From contig NZ_JAKEVY010000006.1 in assembly GCF_021491375.1 (NCBI RefSeq), positions 1 to 64,000 on the forward strand: a DNA stretch of 64,000 bases, given 5' to 3'. The notes beneath the pieces are model-generated. The model saw only the letters and a program-made list of their open reading frames with translations, made no database searches and was not told where the DNA came from. Made by a program: the position numbers and the translations under genes. Origin of the DNA: Flavihumibacter fluminis. GTDB lineage: Bacteria; Bacteroidota; Bacteroidia; Chitinophagales; Chitinophagaceae. Below are positions 53,632-62,051 of the stretch, one piece after another. The stretch's first letter is position 1, and each line of letters starts with the position of its first letter.

Positions 53632-53639
53632 TATCTTTG
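53632..53639 (+). promoter_or_regulatory. Bacteroidota -7 box
   Basis: TATCTTTG matches TAnnTTTG, 12 bases before the start at 53652. No clear -33. Confidence 0.45.
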
Positions 53640-53651
53640 CATTACCAAAAA

Positions 53652-53978
53652 ATGAAAAAGGTACTAACCATATTGCTCGGTCTTCTGTTCCTGGTGGCAA
53701 GTTTGCCGGGAGCGGCCCTTCAGCAGTTGGTGGATCCTGCTTCCCTTGCTGAGATCACAAACAGCGGAGATCAAAGATCTACCACGGAAGAAAAGCAGGA
53801 GGAGCATTTCATTCATTACCGAACCAGGGTTCAGGCAGCCCAACTGCCGGTATCAACCCCTGTTCGTGAACAAGTGCTTGGTTCAACCAATCTTACAAAA
53901 CAGGAGCGGCTGACCACAAGGGTTCATTTTGCCCCAGACTCTCCCCTCTATCTGCAGCACCGAAGTTTTCTGATTTAG
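53652..53978 (+). CDS. Small secreted protein of unknown function
   Basis: ATG 53652 opens a signal peptide (MKKVLTILLGLLFLVASLPG) and gives 108 residues. The mature part is hydrophilic with EEKQEEHFIHYRTRVQAAQL and ending APDSPLYLQHRSFLI. No family is recognised. A -7 box is just upstream. Bases 53979-54070 hold no gene. Confidence 0.55.
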   Translation: MKKVLTILLGLLFLVASLPGAALQQLVDPASLAEITNSGDQRSTTEEKQEEHFIHYRTRVQAAQLPVSTPVREQVLGSTNLTKQERLTTRVHFAPDSPLYLQHRSFLI

Positions 53979-54070
53979 GCTGGTCTCACTTCTTTATTTA
54001 ACTGACGCATCTGATCAGATGACGATCAGCAAACCGTGTATTTCATTTTTTAATCCATCAATTACATAGC

Positions 54071-54370
54071 ATGAAAAAGATAGCAAATACTCTTTTTATA
54101 GCAGCACTTACATTCGGAACAGCCATGGCGCAGGACAAGCAACCTGTAAAAGCCGCCCAGAAAGGATTTTATTCCATGAAAAACAAGGCAGCTGAACTGC
54201 CATCCAATAAACAGCCGGTAAGCGAAACTGCCCTGAGCAGGAAAGCCCCGGAAGTTAAAAAAGGCTATTACTCCATCGGCCGGAACAATGAGAAATTACC
54301 AGCCCCCACCACCATCGTGGTAATCGGTGATATCTCTCCGGTTAGAAAAGGATACCATAGCATTCAGTAA
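54071..54370 (+). CDS. Small secreted protein with three KG[FY][YH]S[MI] repeats
   Basis: The 99-residue protein has a signal peptide (MKKIANTLFIAALTFGTAMA) and a mature part in which the motifs KGFYSMKNK, KGYYSIGRN and KGYHSIQ (end) recur. Lys/Pro-rich linkers lie between. The protein is not recognised beyond this. Repeat units suggest a binding or cell-surface role. A strong bidirectional terminator follows. Confidence 0.6.
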   Translation: MKKIANTLFIAALTFGTAMAQDKQPVKAAQKGFYSMKNKAAELPSNKQPVSETALSRKAPEVKKGYYSIGRNNEKLPAPTTIVVIGDISPVRKGYHSIQ

Positions 54371-54401
54371 GTTGAGAGGTTGAGGTTGGTTCCCATAAAG
54401 A

Positions 54402-54430
54402 GAGGCCGTTCGTGTACTACGAACGGCCTC
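54402..54430. terminator. Strong bidirectional terminator
   Basis: GAGGCCGTTCGT (54402-54413) and ACGAACGGCCTC (54419-54430) form a perfect 12-bp stem with a 5-base loop between the convergent genes at 54370 and 54458. Confidence 0.9.
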
Positions 54431-54457
54431 CTTCATGCAAGTACGGATGCTTGAGTG

Positions 54458-55252
54458 TTAGTATAAGTAAGCAAGTGCCGTTTTATCATTGTTATTGAAA
54501 GGTCTGTTCTGACCACTGCCGATACAAGCCAGCATCCAGGAATTGGGATCCGGTCCGGCTGGTGTACCAGGAATCAGAATAGCACCAACAGTAGAAGCAC
54601 CTTCATTAGCAGTTGAACCGCCACAGCTATAAGAGCGATCCATATAATCAGTGTGACGGAATCCAATGCAATGGCCAATTTCATGTGCCAGGATAGTAGC
54701 AACAGTAGCCTGAGGCTGGTTTCCGATCTGGCGCGTAGCAACTAAAACCTGGTTGTAAGGATTGCCGTTGCTGGTAGGAAATCCTGCGGAAGCCAGGTAA
54801 CGTGCATTACGGGGTGCAGCTTTGATAGCGATACTGGCTCCTGAACTAACCCGCTGAAAGGTGATCTGTAAATTTTCCGCATTAAAGCGGGCAATCGCAT
54901 CATCAGTAGCAGCAACATAAGAGGAGGGAAGTTTTGAATCCACTGAAATGGTTATAACCCTGGGCAATCCTGTTACGAGGTTGGTAGTCCGGTACTGCTC
55001 AGATTCTCCCACCCTCAGAATGGTTCCATTGTGAGCGCGTTTCAAATCTGAACCTGGAATAAAAATATCGCCTTCCACGATATAGCCCCCTTCTGTGGCC
55101 ATGATGTTCTGGGTTGAGAAGCCCATCGCTTTTACACTGTTAATAACATCATTGGTGATGGTTTCTTCCTGTACGGGGGCGTCGTTTTTCTGACAGGAGG
55201 TAGCACTGAATAGCAGCACAGCAGCAGCTGCAACATAAAATTTGTTCAACAT
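54458..55252 (-). CDS. Secreted HEIGH-type metalloprotease (M57 family-like)
   Basis: The 264-residue lipoprotein (signal MLNKFYVAAAAVLLFSATSC, then QKNDA) has the metzincin-like zinc motif VATILAHEIGHCIGFRHTDY (HExGHxxxxxH) followed by MDRSYSC (Met-turn-like). Earlier segments are IFIPGSDLKRAHNGTIL and AVxDAIARFNAENLQITFQR. It resembles Bacteroidota dual-action HEIGH metalloproteases. It probably works at the cell surface or outside. Divergent from the S8 protease. Confidence 0.88.
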   Translation of the reverse strand: MLNKFYVAAAAVLLFSATSCQKNDAPVQEETITNDVINSVKAMGFSTQNIMATEGGYIVEGDIFIPGSDLKRAHNGTILRVGESEQYRTTNLVTGLPRVITISVDSKLPSSYVAATDDAIARFNAENLQITFQRVSSGASIAIKAAPRNARYLASAGFPTSNGNPYNQVLVATRQIGNQPQATVATILAHEIGHCIGFRHTDYMDRSYSCGGSTANEGASTVGAILIPGTPAGPDPNSWMLACIGSGQNRPFNNNDKTALAYLY

Positions 55253-55375
55253 AGGTGTGTGTGTTTTTAGAGTCTTAAAATACTGTTAAAGTACTAGATA
55301 AGTATAAATATTTTTGCATCTGTGTTGCACAGTCAGATCCAGTCCGGATTTCCTATTTTAGATTACGTCAAACAT

Positions 55376-58162
55376 ATGAAGACAACCTGTTCCCTGCTCC
55401 TTTTTCTTGTCCTGACCCTGCACATACAGGCACAGGAAGAAATACATATACCCGGAACAGAACGATTGCTGGATTCAGCTACCAGCGGACAATTCTTTCT
55501 GTTGGAATCCAGTACAGTTCCTCCTGATGTACTCATTCTACGAAGACTCTCACCTACCCGGTTTATTGTTCGCTACCGCGATGAGATCCCGAAATCAAAA
55601 CAAAACATCCCCAAGCTCCGGCCGGTTAATGATCTCTGGAAACTATCCCCCGATTTACTAGCCGACTATCCAGCCAACACCATCGGGCGCCAGGAGTTGG
55701 AGCTGATTATCCGTGCGACTTCCGCGGCTGAACTTAAAGGGCTGGAACAGGAAGGCAAATTACGCATCCTGAGAACCAATGCTGCCTGGTCAACTTTTGT
55801 TGTACGAATGAATCCCTCCAGGCTTCCGGAGCTATTGAAATCACCCGGCATTGAACAAGTTTCCCGCTACCGGAAACCCACAACCGAAAGAGAATTAACC
55901 GGGTTCGACCTCAGTGCCAATAAACTTAATGCAGCCCATTTCTGGTATCCCGAACTCTCCGGCAGGAACCAGGTGATCTCTATCAAGGAAAGCAAACCCG
56001 ATACAACTGATATCGATTTCAAAGGCAGATGGCTGCCCTCCATAAATGCAGCCCCGGAGATGGAAACCCATGCAACCAATATGGCTACGATTGCAGCAGG
56101 TGGAGGGAACACCTACTACACAGGCAAAGGTGCCGCCTGGGGGGCAGGTATCCGATCCGCTGATTTTGCAGAACTGATGCCCGATGCAACCAGCCTGCTG
56201 AAGAGCCAGGGCGTTACTGTTCAGAACCATTCCTATGGAGTGGGAATAGAAAATTTTTACGGTCTGGATGCTGCTGCCTACGACCAGCAACTCAATGAAG
56301 ATACCAGCCTGCTGCATGTTTTTTCTGCAGGCAACCGGGGAACTGAAACCAGTCCGGATGGCCCCTATGCCGGCATTACAGGATGGGCCAACCTCACCGG
56401 CAGTTTCAAAATGAGTAAAAACAGCCTGGTAGTCGGAGCAATGGACTCCCTGCAACGGGTGGTGCCTCTCAGCTCACGGGGACCCGCACACGATGGTCGA
56501 ATCAAACCGGAACTCATTGCCTTTGGAGAAGATGGCAGCTCCGGCGCAGCAGCACTGGTATCCGGAACCACGCTTTTGCTGCAGGAGCTCTATCAAAATA
56601 TGCATTCCAGGCCGGCACCCTCAGCACTACTCCGGGCTGTATTGGTTACCAGTACAGATGAAGTAAACGCACCGGGACCAGATTTTCAATCCGGTTATGG
56701 GGCATTGAATGCAGTCAAAGCCATAGAACTCCTGCAAAAAGGCCAGTACACACTGGCAGGTATAACCGAAAATGCGGTGCTGCGATTTAGTATAGAGGTG
56801 CCGGAACAAACTGCTACCTGTAAGATTACCCTTGCCTGGAATGATCCTGCTGCCACCGCCAATAGTTTTCCTGCCCTGGTAAACGATCTGGACCTGCGCG
56901 TAATGGATCCAAACGGGAATGCCATCCTACCCTGGGTACTGGATCATCGTGCCACTGCCCTCTCCGGTAATCAAACCGCCAACCGGGGCCGCGATTCATT
57001 GAATAACCTGGAGCAAATCAGTATTGCTCTGCCTACTGCCGGAATTTATACCATTGAAATTCGCGCAGGCGACTTAACAACAACACAGCAAGCTTTTGCT
57101 ATCGCCTGGCAACTGGATAGCCTTGATCAGCTCCGGATCACCTATCCAACAAAGGCTGATATTCTTACACCTGGCAACCAGCATCGCCTCCGTTGGGAAA
57201 TAAACAGCAATAAAACCGGATCGCTTTTCTACAGATCAGGCAACACTCAATGGAAACTGATCTCCAACGCGATTCAACCCGGATTAAGCAATTATCCCTG
57301 GAGCGTGCCCGACTCTCTTCAATGGGTTCAGTTCCGCTTTGTGTTTACTGATACAGAAATCGTATCCGATACCATCACTGTGTCCAATGAAACCAGAATG
57401 GTTACCGGCTTTAACTGCGCGGACTCCTTCCTGATCTATTGGGCACCTGTACCAAAAGCAATTGGGTATCGTGTATACCGTCTTGGTGAAAACTACCTCG
57501 AAGCATTTACAACGATAAGTGATACGCTTCTGATTCAGTCCAAACAAAACAACCCCTTCACACATTTCAGTGTGTCTCCCTTGTTTGAAAAGGAGAAAGA
57601 AGGAAGACGTTCCTACGCCTTTACTTACCAGAACCAACTAACCAGTTGTTATATCCAGAATTTCCTTGCTGATCCTGATGGCCCGGGAGCTGCAAAACTT
57701 CAACTGGAGTTGGGTACTACTTACCAGGTAGCAACCGTTCGTTTCCAGCAAAAAACAAGCACAGGGATTGAAACGGTTGATTCTATAACAGTAACCAATA
57801 ACCGCTTTTTTACAAGGTCCGCATCAGCAAGAGACGGACTCAACCTTTACAGAGCGATCGTAACACTTGCCAATGGTACATCCTACAACACTGAGTGGTT
57901 GCCTGTTTACCAATTCAGCTCCTCTGATTTCTTTGTATTTCCGTCACCGGTAAGAAAAGGAGCTCCGCTAACCATCTTATCCAAAGATCCGGAAGCAGCC
58001 ATACTTGTGTTGTTTGATATGACAGGCAGGCCCTTATTGAGAAAACAATTAAACGCTACAACAGAATCGATTGCAACAACCCAACTTTCCAGTGGAGTTT
58101 ATATCTATATCATAACCCGCGATGGTGTAAAAGAAAAAACCGGGCGACTTATTATTCAATAA
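55376..58162 (+). CDS. S8 (subtilase) protease with type IX secretion tail and Asp-to-Glu active site
   Basis: ATG 55376 opens a signal peptide (MKTTCSLLLFLVLTLHIQAQ), giving 928 residues; a frame from 55322 has none. The S8 domain (about 180-470) has His in METHATNMATIAAGG (H232) and Ser in GSSGAAALVSGTTLL (S389). At the catalytic Asp position the sequence is ISIKESKPD, where Glu (E205) replaces Asp. A P-domain-like and two Ig-like beta-domains follow. The last about 80 residues are a type A T9SS sorting domain (FFVFPSPVRKGAPLTI ... LSSGVYIYIIT). Confidence 0.88.
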   Translation: MKTTCSLLLFLVLTLHIQAQEEIHIPGTERLLDSATSGQFFLLESSTVPPDVLILRRLSPTRFIVRYRDEIPKSKQNIPKLRPVNDLWKLSPDLLADYPANTIGRQELELIIRATSAAELKGLEQEGKLRILRTNAAWSTFVVRMNPSRLPELLKSPGIEQVSRYRKPTTERELTGFDLSANKLNAAHFWYPELSGRNQVISIKESKPDTTDIDFKGRWLPSINAAPEMETHATNMATIAAGGGNTYYTGKGAAWGAGIRSADFAELMPDATSLLKSQGVTVQNHSYGVGIENFYGLDAAAYDQQLNEDTSLLHVFSAGNRGTETSPDGPYAGITGWANLTGSFKMSKNSLVVGAMDSLQRVVPLSSRGPAHDGRIKPELIAFGEDGSSGAAALVSGTTLLLQELYQNMHSRPAPSALLRAVLVTSTDEVNAPGPDFQSGYGALNAVKAIELLQKGQYTLAGITENAVLRFSIEVPEQTATCKITLAWNDPAATANSFPALVNDLDLRVMDPNGNAILPWVLDHRATALSGNQTANRGRDSLNNLEQISIALPTAGIYTIEIRAGDLTTTQQAFAIAWQLDSLDQLRITYPTKADILTPGNQHRLRWEINSNKTGSLFYRSGNTQWKLISNAIQPGLSNYPWSVPDSLQWVQFRFVFTDTEIVSDTITVSNETRMVTGFNCADSFLIYWAPVPKAIGYRVYRLGENYLEAFTTISDTLLIQSKQNNPFTHFSVSPLFEKEKEGRRSYAFTYQNQLTSCYIQNFLADPDGPGAAKLQLELGTTYQVATVRFQQKTSTGIETVDSITVTNNRFFTRSASARDGLNLYRAIVTLANGTSYNTEWLPVYQFSSSDFFVFPSPVRKGAPLTILSKDPEAAILVLFDMTGRPLLRKQLNATTESIATTQLSSGVYIYIITRDGVKEKTGRLIIQ

Positions 58163-58180
58163 AAAAATTTCATCGACTAT

Positions 58181-58210
58181 TTTGAAATCAGAAAAATTAA
58201 ACCATCTTTG
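58181..58210 (+). promoter_or_regulatory. Candidate promoter for the AAA-rtcB leader
   Basis: TTTG (58181-58184), an 18-base spacer and CATCTTTG (58203-58210, one off the TAnnTTTG consensus) would start transcription near 58217. That gives a leader of about 180 bases ahead of the AAA gene. Confidence 0.45.
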
Positions 58211-58237
58211 CATTCACAAATTTTAAAAACAAGAACA

Positions 58238-58330
58238 ATGCCCCGCTTTAACACATATCGTAAACATACCGCTGAAAGCCTTTCTGGCTGTGCATTTCAG
58301 CGCGGGGTGTGGTTTGTTCCCAATCGTTAA
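58238..58330 (+). CDS. Putative 30-residue leader peptide
   Basis: An open frame of 30 codons with ATG at 58238 and TAA at 58330 encodes MPRFNTYRKHTAESLSGCAF, then QRGVWFVPNR. It lies 28 bases after a promoter candidate in an A-rich leader, as is usual for Bacteroidota starts. It contains five Arg/Lys, one Cys and one Trp. It spans RNA segments 1 and 2 of the leader structure. It may be a leader peptide controlling the downstream terminator, or a coincidental ORF. Confidence 0.45.
   Translation: MPRFNTYRKHTAESLSGCAFQRGVWFVPNR
58241..58307 (+). ncRNA. Structured leader (anti-antiterminator-type) upstream of the AAA ATPase gene
   Basis: CCCCGC (58241-58246) can pair with GCGGGG (58302-58307), and GCTGAAA (58271-58277) with TTTCAGC (58295-58301) inside it. 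The same GCGGGG can instead pair with CCCCGC at 58353-58358, part of the terminator. The mutually exclusive pairing is the layout of an attenuator. Confidence 0.5.
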
Positions 58331-58350
58331 GCGAACAACTTCAGTATAGT

Positions 58351-58379
58351 AACCCCGCCGAAACAGCGGGGTTTTTTAT
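58351..58379 (+). terminator. Intrinsic terminator in the AAA-rtcB leader
   Basis: AACCCCGC (58351-58358) and GCGGGGTT (58366-58373) form a stem with loop CGAAACA, followed by TTTTTATTT. It stands 20 bases before the AAA gene start, so the downstream operon is likely controlled by read-through. Confidence 0.85.
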
Positions 58380-58399
58380 TTCGATTCAATCAATTTTTT

Positions 58400-59521
58400 A
58401 TGAACACAATTTTAGCATCCGCATTACAGCGGATAAGAGATATCGTGCGCGCAATCGTGAACGGATCAGACGTCAATATTCAATCTGATCTGTTCTATAA
58501 CAGTTACCTGGAAGTAAAATCCTATTACCTGTACAGATTTGGCAAAGCACCTTCCGTGCTCTTTATCAACAATATCGATCCGGGTAAAGCGCTGGAATAT
58601 TTATTAACACATGCTGCAGGAAAAGTTATTCAGGTACATCAAAGTAACTTCTATAACTGGGAGCAGCAAAGACAGGAATTCACCCTGAGTATTGTTGAGT
58701 TGAAAGGAAAGATACTTATTGAACTGGGCAGAGATTTCGCCGAGTTGGCGTACGATGTATTGGATCATGATCGTGCTGAGCAAATCATGCAGGCATTGGT
58801 TGATTTTCCAAAAGAAAAAGAAGAAGGTCAGCACCAGATTCACATCATCAATTCCAACAACTACGGATTAGATCTGAAACCGCTCAACATCCAACCCAGC
58901 GAGCTGGACCTGAATCTCTATTACAACGATGACTTCATTGAAGTAGATGCAAAGATTCAGGAACGATTACTAAAAGAGCAGGATAAAGGAATTGTACTCC
59001 TGCACGGATTACCAGGTACCGGTAAAACTACCTACCTGCGTTATCTGATCGGAAAAGTGAGAAAGAAAGTGTTGTTCCTTTCTCCTTCGGTTGCAGGCAA
59101 CCTGATGAATCCGGATTTTATGGATCTGCTGATCGAACACCCGAACTCTATCCTTGTGATTGAAGATGCAGAGAATATCATCCTGGACCGCACCTATCAA
59201 TCCAATCATTCTGTCAGCAACCTGCTGAACCTGAGTGATGGCTTGCTGAGTGATTGCCTGAATGTTCAGATCATCTGTACGTTCAACAGTGCACTGCACC
59301 TGGTGGATCCTGCCTTATTAAGAAAAGGTCGACTGATTGCTCAATACGAATTCGGCAAACTGAGCGTCGACAAAGCACAACAACTGGCTGGTAAACTGAA
59401 CATCGAAACAACCATCGATGCACCGGTTTCACTGGCAGAATTATTGAACCCGGCTTCTACCAACTACGAACCTAAAAAAACACAAGTGATGGGGTTCCGA
59501 AGGGTATTGGCCACCAATTAA
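58400..59521 (+). CDS. AAA-family ATPase linked to RtcB
   Basis: The 373-residue protein has an N-terminal region of unknown fold (about 1-190) and a C-terminal AAA domain: Walker A LLHGLPGTGKTTYLR, Walker B SILVIEDAENIIL, sensor IICTFNSALHLVDPALLRKG with Arg finger-like residue. It resembles the BCS1/CbbX-like AAA group. It lies 4 bases before rtcB, so it likely serves the RNA ligase (substrate handling or control). Function is inferred. Confidence 0.8.
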   Translation: MNTILASALQRIRDIVRAIVNGSDVNIQSDLFYNSYLEVKSYYLYRFGKAPSVLFINNIDPGKALEYLLTHAAGKVIQVHQSNFYNWEQQRQEFTLSIVELKGKILIELGRDFAELAYDVLDHDRAEQIMQALVDFPKEKEEGQHQIHIINSNNYGLDLKPLNIQPSELDLNLYYNDDFIEVDAKIQERLLKEQDKGIVLLHGLPGTGKTTYLRYLIGKVRKKVLFLSPSVAGNLMNPDFMDLLIEHPNSILVIEDAENIILDRTYQSNHSVSNLLNLSDGLLSDCLNVQIICTFNSALHLVDPALLRKGRLIAQYEFGKLSVDKAQQLAGKLNIETTIDAPVSLAELLNPASTNYEPKKTQVMGFRRVLATN

Positions 59522-59525
59522 AAAA

Positions 59526-60725
59526 ATGGAAAATAAACTACCATCGGCCGTTGAATCATCCCTGAATACACAGGGTATTCAATTCAATATATATGGCCGG
59601 AAACAAATTGAAGAATCTGCCCTGCACCAGATGTACCAGGCCGCACGCTTACCCATTAGCGTGGCCGGCGCACTGATGCCGGATGCACACCACGGTTATG
59701 GATTACCGATAGGCGGTGTGCTAGCCACCAAAAATGCTGTCATCCCCTATGGCGTAGGCGTTGATATCGGCTGCCGGATGGCACTGAGTATTTTTGCTGT
59801 GAAAGGCGCGGTACTCAACCAGAAACCCGGTTTTTTTGAACGCATTCTGGATGAACAAACCCTGTTTGGAAGCAGCAAACAGTTTGATCGTTCACCGGAT
59901 CATGCGGTGATGGACAACCGGCTCTTTTTCGAGATTCCTTTTCTCAAGTACCTGCACACCCGGGCCTGGAAACAACTGGGAAGCTCCGGAAGTGGCAATC
60001 ACTTTGTGGAATTCGGGATTGTGAAAATTGAGGAAAAAGACAGCACATTGGGCATGCCAGCAGGTGAATGGCTGGGACTCCTGTCTCATTCGGGATCACG
60101 TGCCCTGGGGGCTAAGATCGCGCAGCACTATACGCAGCTCGCTATCTCAACTCGTAGGTTGCAGGGGGAAAGCAAACACCTGTCGTGGTTATACCTCGAG
60201 GAGGAAGCAGGTGCTGAATACTGGGCTGCCATGAACCTGGCCGGCGATTATTCCGCCGCCTGTCATGAACTGATTCACAAAAAAATTGCGAAGGCAATTG
60301 GAGAGAAACCAGTAGTCGCGGTGCAGAACCATCACAATTTTGCCTGGAAGGAAATCATCCATGGCGAAGAACTGATTGTTCACCGGAAAGGCGCTACACC
60401 GGCTGGTGAAAATGTACTGGGCATCATTCCTGGTTCCATGGCGGCTCCCGGTTATATTGTGAAAGGAAAGGGTGCGGCATCTTCTTTGCAATCTGCTTCA
60501 CATGGAGCTGGAAGACAGATGAGTCGTCGCGCTGCCAATGAATCCATCACCCGATCCGCTATGAAACTGGCCCTGAAAGAAGCAAATGTCAGCCTGATCG
60601 GCGGTGGTGTGGATGAAGCACCCCAGGCCTATAAAAACCTGGAAGAAGTGATGGCCTGTCAAACGGATCTTGTATCTATTTTGGGTAGCTTTCAACCCAG
60701 GATGGTGAAGATGGACGGACATTAA
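59526..60725 (+). CDS. rtcB: RNA-splicing ligase RtcB
   Basis: The 399-residue RtcB ligase has the metal-binding Cys in VGVDIGCRMALS, DAHHGYGLPIGGVLA, GSSGSGNHFVEFG, LLSHSGSRALG, VQNHHNFAWKE and IPGSMAAPGYIVKGKGAA. The GMP-accepting His region is QSASHGAGRQMSRRAA. It joins 2',3'-cyclic phosphate or 3'-phosphate ends to 5'-OH ends, acting in tRNA or stress-RNA repair. No RtcA or RtcR gene is nearby. It forms an operon with the AAA gene (4-base gap) and the reductase (10-base gap). Confidence 0.94.
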   Translation: MENKLPSAVESSLNTQGIQFNIYGRKQIEESALHQMYQAARLPISVAGALMPDAHHGYGLPIGGVLATKNAVIPYGVGVDIGCRMALSIFAVKGAVLNQKPGFFERILDEQTLFGSSKQFDRSPDHAVMDNRLFFEIPFLKYLHTRAWKQLGSSGSGNHFVEFGIVKIEEKDSTLGMPAGEWLGLLSHSGSRALGAKIAQHYTQLAISTRRLQGESKHLSWLYLEEEAGAEYWAAMNLAGDYSAACHELIHKKIAKAIGEKPVVAVQNHHNFAWKEIIHGEELIVHRKGATPAGENVLGIIPGSMAAPGYIVKGKGAASSLQSASHGAGRQMSRRAANESITRSAMKLALKEANVSLIGGGVDEAPQAYKNLEEVMACQTDLVSILGSFQPRMVKMDGH

Positions 60726-60735
60726 ACGAACAGCT

Positions 60736-61632
60736 ATGACCTATCATTTTTTGGGAACTACTAAAGAGCAGCTAAGCCAGATCGGATTTGGGTGCATGTC
60801 GCTCAAAGCGGGACAAGCTTCTGCTGCCTCCATAATTGATGCCGCCCTCGATGGTGGCATCAATTATTTTGATACGGCTGATCTCTATGAGCAGGGCGCG
60901 AATGAAGAGCTGATCGGCAGCCTGCTGAAGCCTCACCGCAACAAGGTATTCATCGCCACCAAGGTAGGTAACCAGTGGCGGGAAGATGGCAGTGGCTGGG
61001 ATTGGAACCCACGTAAGGAGTACATCATTCAGGCAGTGGAAGCTTCTTTAAAGCGATTAAAAACCGATCGCATTGATCTCTACCAGTTACATGGCGGAAC
61101 TATAGAAGACCCTATTGAGGAAACGATTGAAGCATTTGAAATCCTGAAAGCGGCAGGAAAGATCCGGTATTATGGCATCTCCTCAATCCGCCCGAATGTG
61201 ATCCGGCAATATGTTGAAAAGAGTCGGATCAGCAGCGTCATGATGCAATACAGTGTGCTGGACCGCAGGCCGGAAGAAAGCTGTCTGCCTCTACTCGTTG
61301 CCAATAAGATTACCGTATTGGCAAGAGGAACACTGGCCAGCGGGATGCTGATCAATAAAGCTGGCAAAGATTACCTTGGACATACCGCCACCGAAGTAAA
61401 CAGGATCAGGTTGCAACTAACGGAAATCGCTAAACGCTATGAGGTGGAACCGGAATCAGTGGCTATTCACTATGCCTTATCCAAACCAGCTATTGGAGCT
61501 GCTGTGATTGGGATTCGCACCATGGAACAGTTAGAACAGGCATTAAAGGCTATAAACCAACAAGTGCCTGCTGGAGCACTGGAGGAAGTAGAATCGATCG
61601 TGCCAGCAAAAACCTATGCGGATCACCGTTAG
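60736..61632 (+). CDS. Aldo/keto reductase
   Basis: The 298-residue TIM barrel has the AKR catalytic tetrad region: GGINYFDTADLYEQGANEEL (Asp, Tyr), FIATKVGNQW (Lys), YQLHGGTIEDP (His). NADPH-site segments IGAAVIGIRTMEQLEQALKA lie near the end. The substrate is unknown. It is 10 bases after rtcB and likely co-transcribed. It is convergent with the START-like gene. Confidence 0.92.
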   Translation: MTYHFLGTTKEQLSQIGFGCMSLKAGQASAASIIDAALDGGINYFDTADLYEQGANEELIGSLLKPHRNKVFIATKVGNQWREDGSGWDWNPRKEYIIQAVEASLKRLKTDRIDLYQLHGGTIEDPIEETIEAFEILKAAGKIRYYGISSIRPNVIRQYVEKSRISSVMMQYSVLDRRPEESCLPLLVANKITVLARGTLASGMLINKAGKDYLGHTATEVNRIRLQLTEIAKRYEVEPESVAIHYALSKPAIGAAVIGIRTMEQLEQALKAINQQVPAGALEEVESIVPAKTYADHR

Positions 61633-61638
61633 CAGGGC

Positions 61639-62025
61639 TTATCCTTCTGAATAAAAATCAAGCAGGGAAGAGATATACACTTCTTCCCAGCCTTCGGTGA
61701 TTTCATCGTAAACATCATCCGGAATATTGGTTTGGCGTACTTCCATGGAAGTGCCCTGTTTGTGTTCGTGTAATTTAATAGTGACGATGGAAGGGGCTTC
61801 TGCATCTTCCCCGAAATACCATTCCTGCACAATCTTTTTACCGGGTTCGAATTCCAGGTTCTTCCCTACAATACTTTCTTCCCATAAGGAAAATTCGGAA
61901 TCCGGTTCTTCAGACATCACCGCATCTGCACCTGCCCACAATTGCACCGTAGCCGGGTTAGTCAATGTCCGATAGAGTTGCTCCGGATCAACCGGTATCA
62001 TGAAATATTTCTTGAAGTCTTTCAT
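61639..62025 (-). CDS. START/SRPBCC-like protein (AHSA1 type)
   Basis: The 128-residue protein has the START-like fold of AHSA1/Bet v 1 proteins: MKDFKKYFMIPVDPEQLYRT, LTNPATVQLWAGADAVMSEE, FEPGKKIVQEWYFGEDAEAP and SMEVRQTNIPDDVYDEITEG. It binds hydrophobic ligands or chaperones; ligand unknown. Its stop overlaps nothing, but it is convergent with the reductase (6 bases). Confidence 0.85.
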   Translation of the reverse strand: MKDFKKYFMIPVDPEQLYRTLTNPATVQLWAGADAVMSEEPDSEFSLWEESIVGKNLEFEPGKKIVQEWYFGEDAEAPSIVTIKLHEHKQGTSMEVRQTNIPDDVYDEITEGWEEVYISSLLDFYSEG

Positions 62026-62051
62026 GCCCTAAAAGTACGTAACCGGGGGCA

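Noticed and set aside
58238-58330. tRNA-like or Y-RNA-like fold for the leader upstream of AAA-rtcB
   Set aside because: GCCCCGC and GCGGGGT could form an acceptor-like stem, but no T-arm or anticodon arm fits, and an attenuator explains the segments better.
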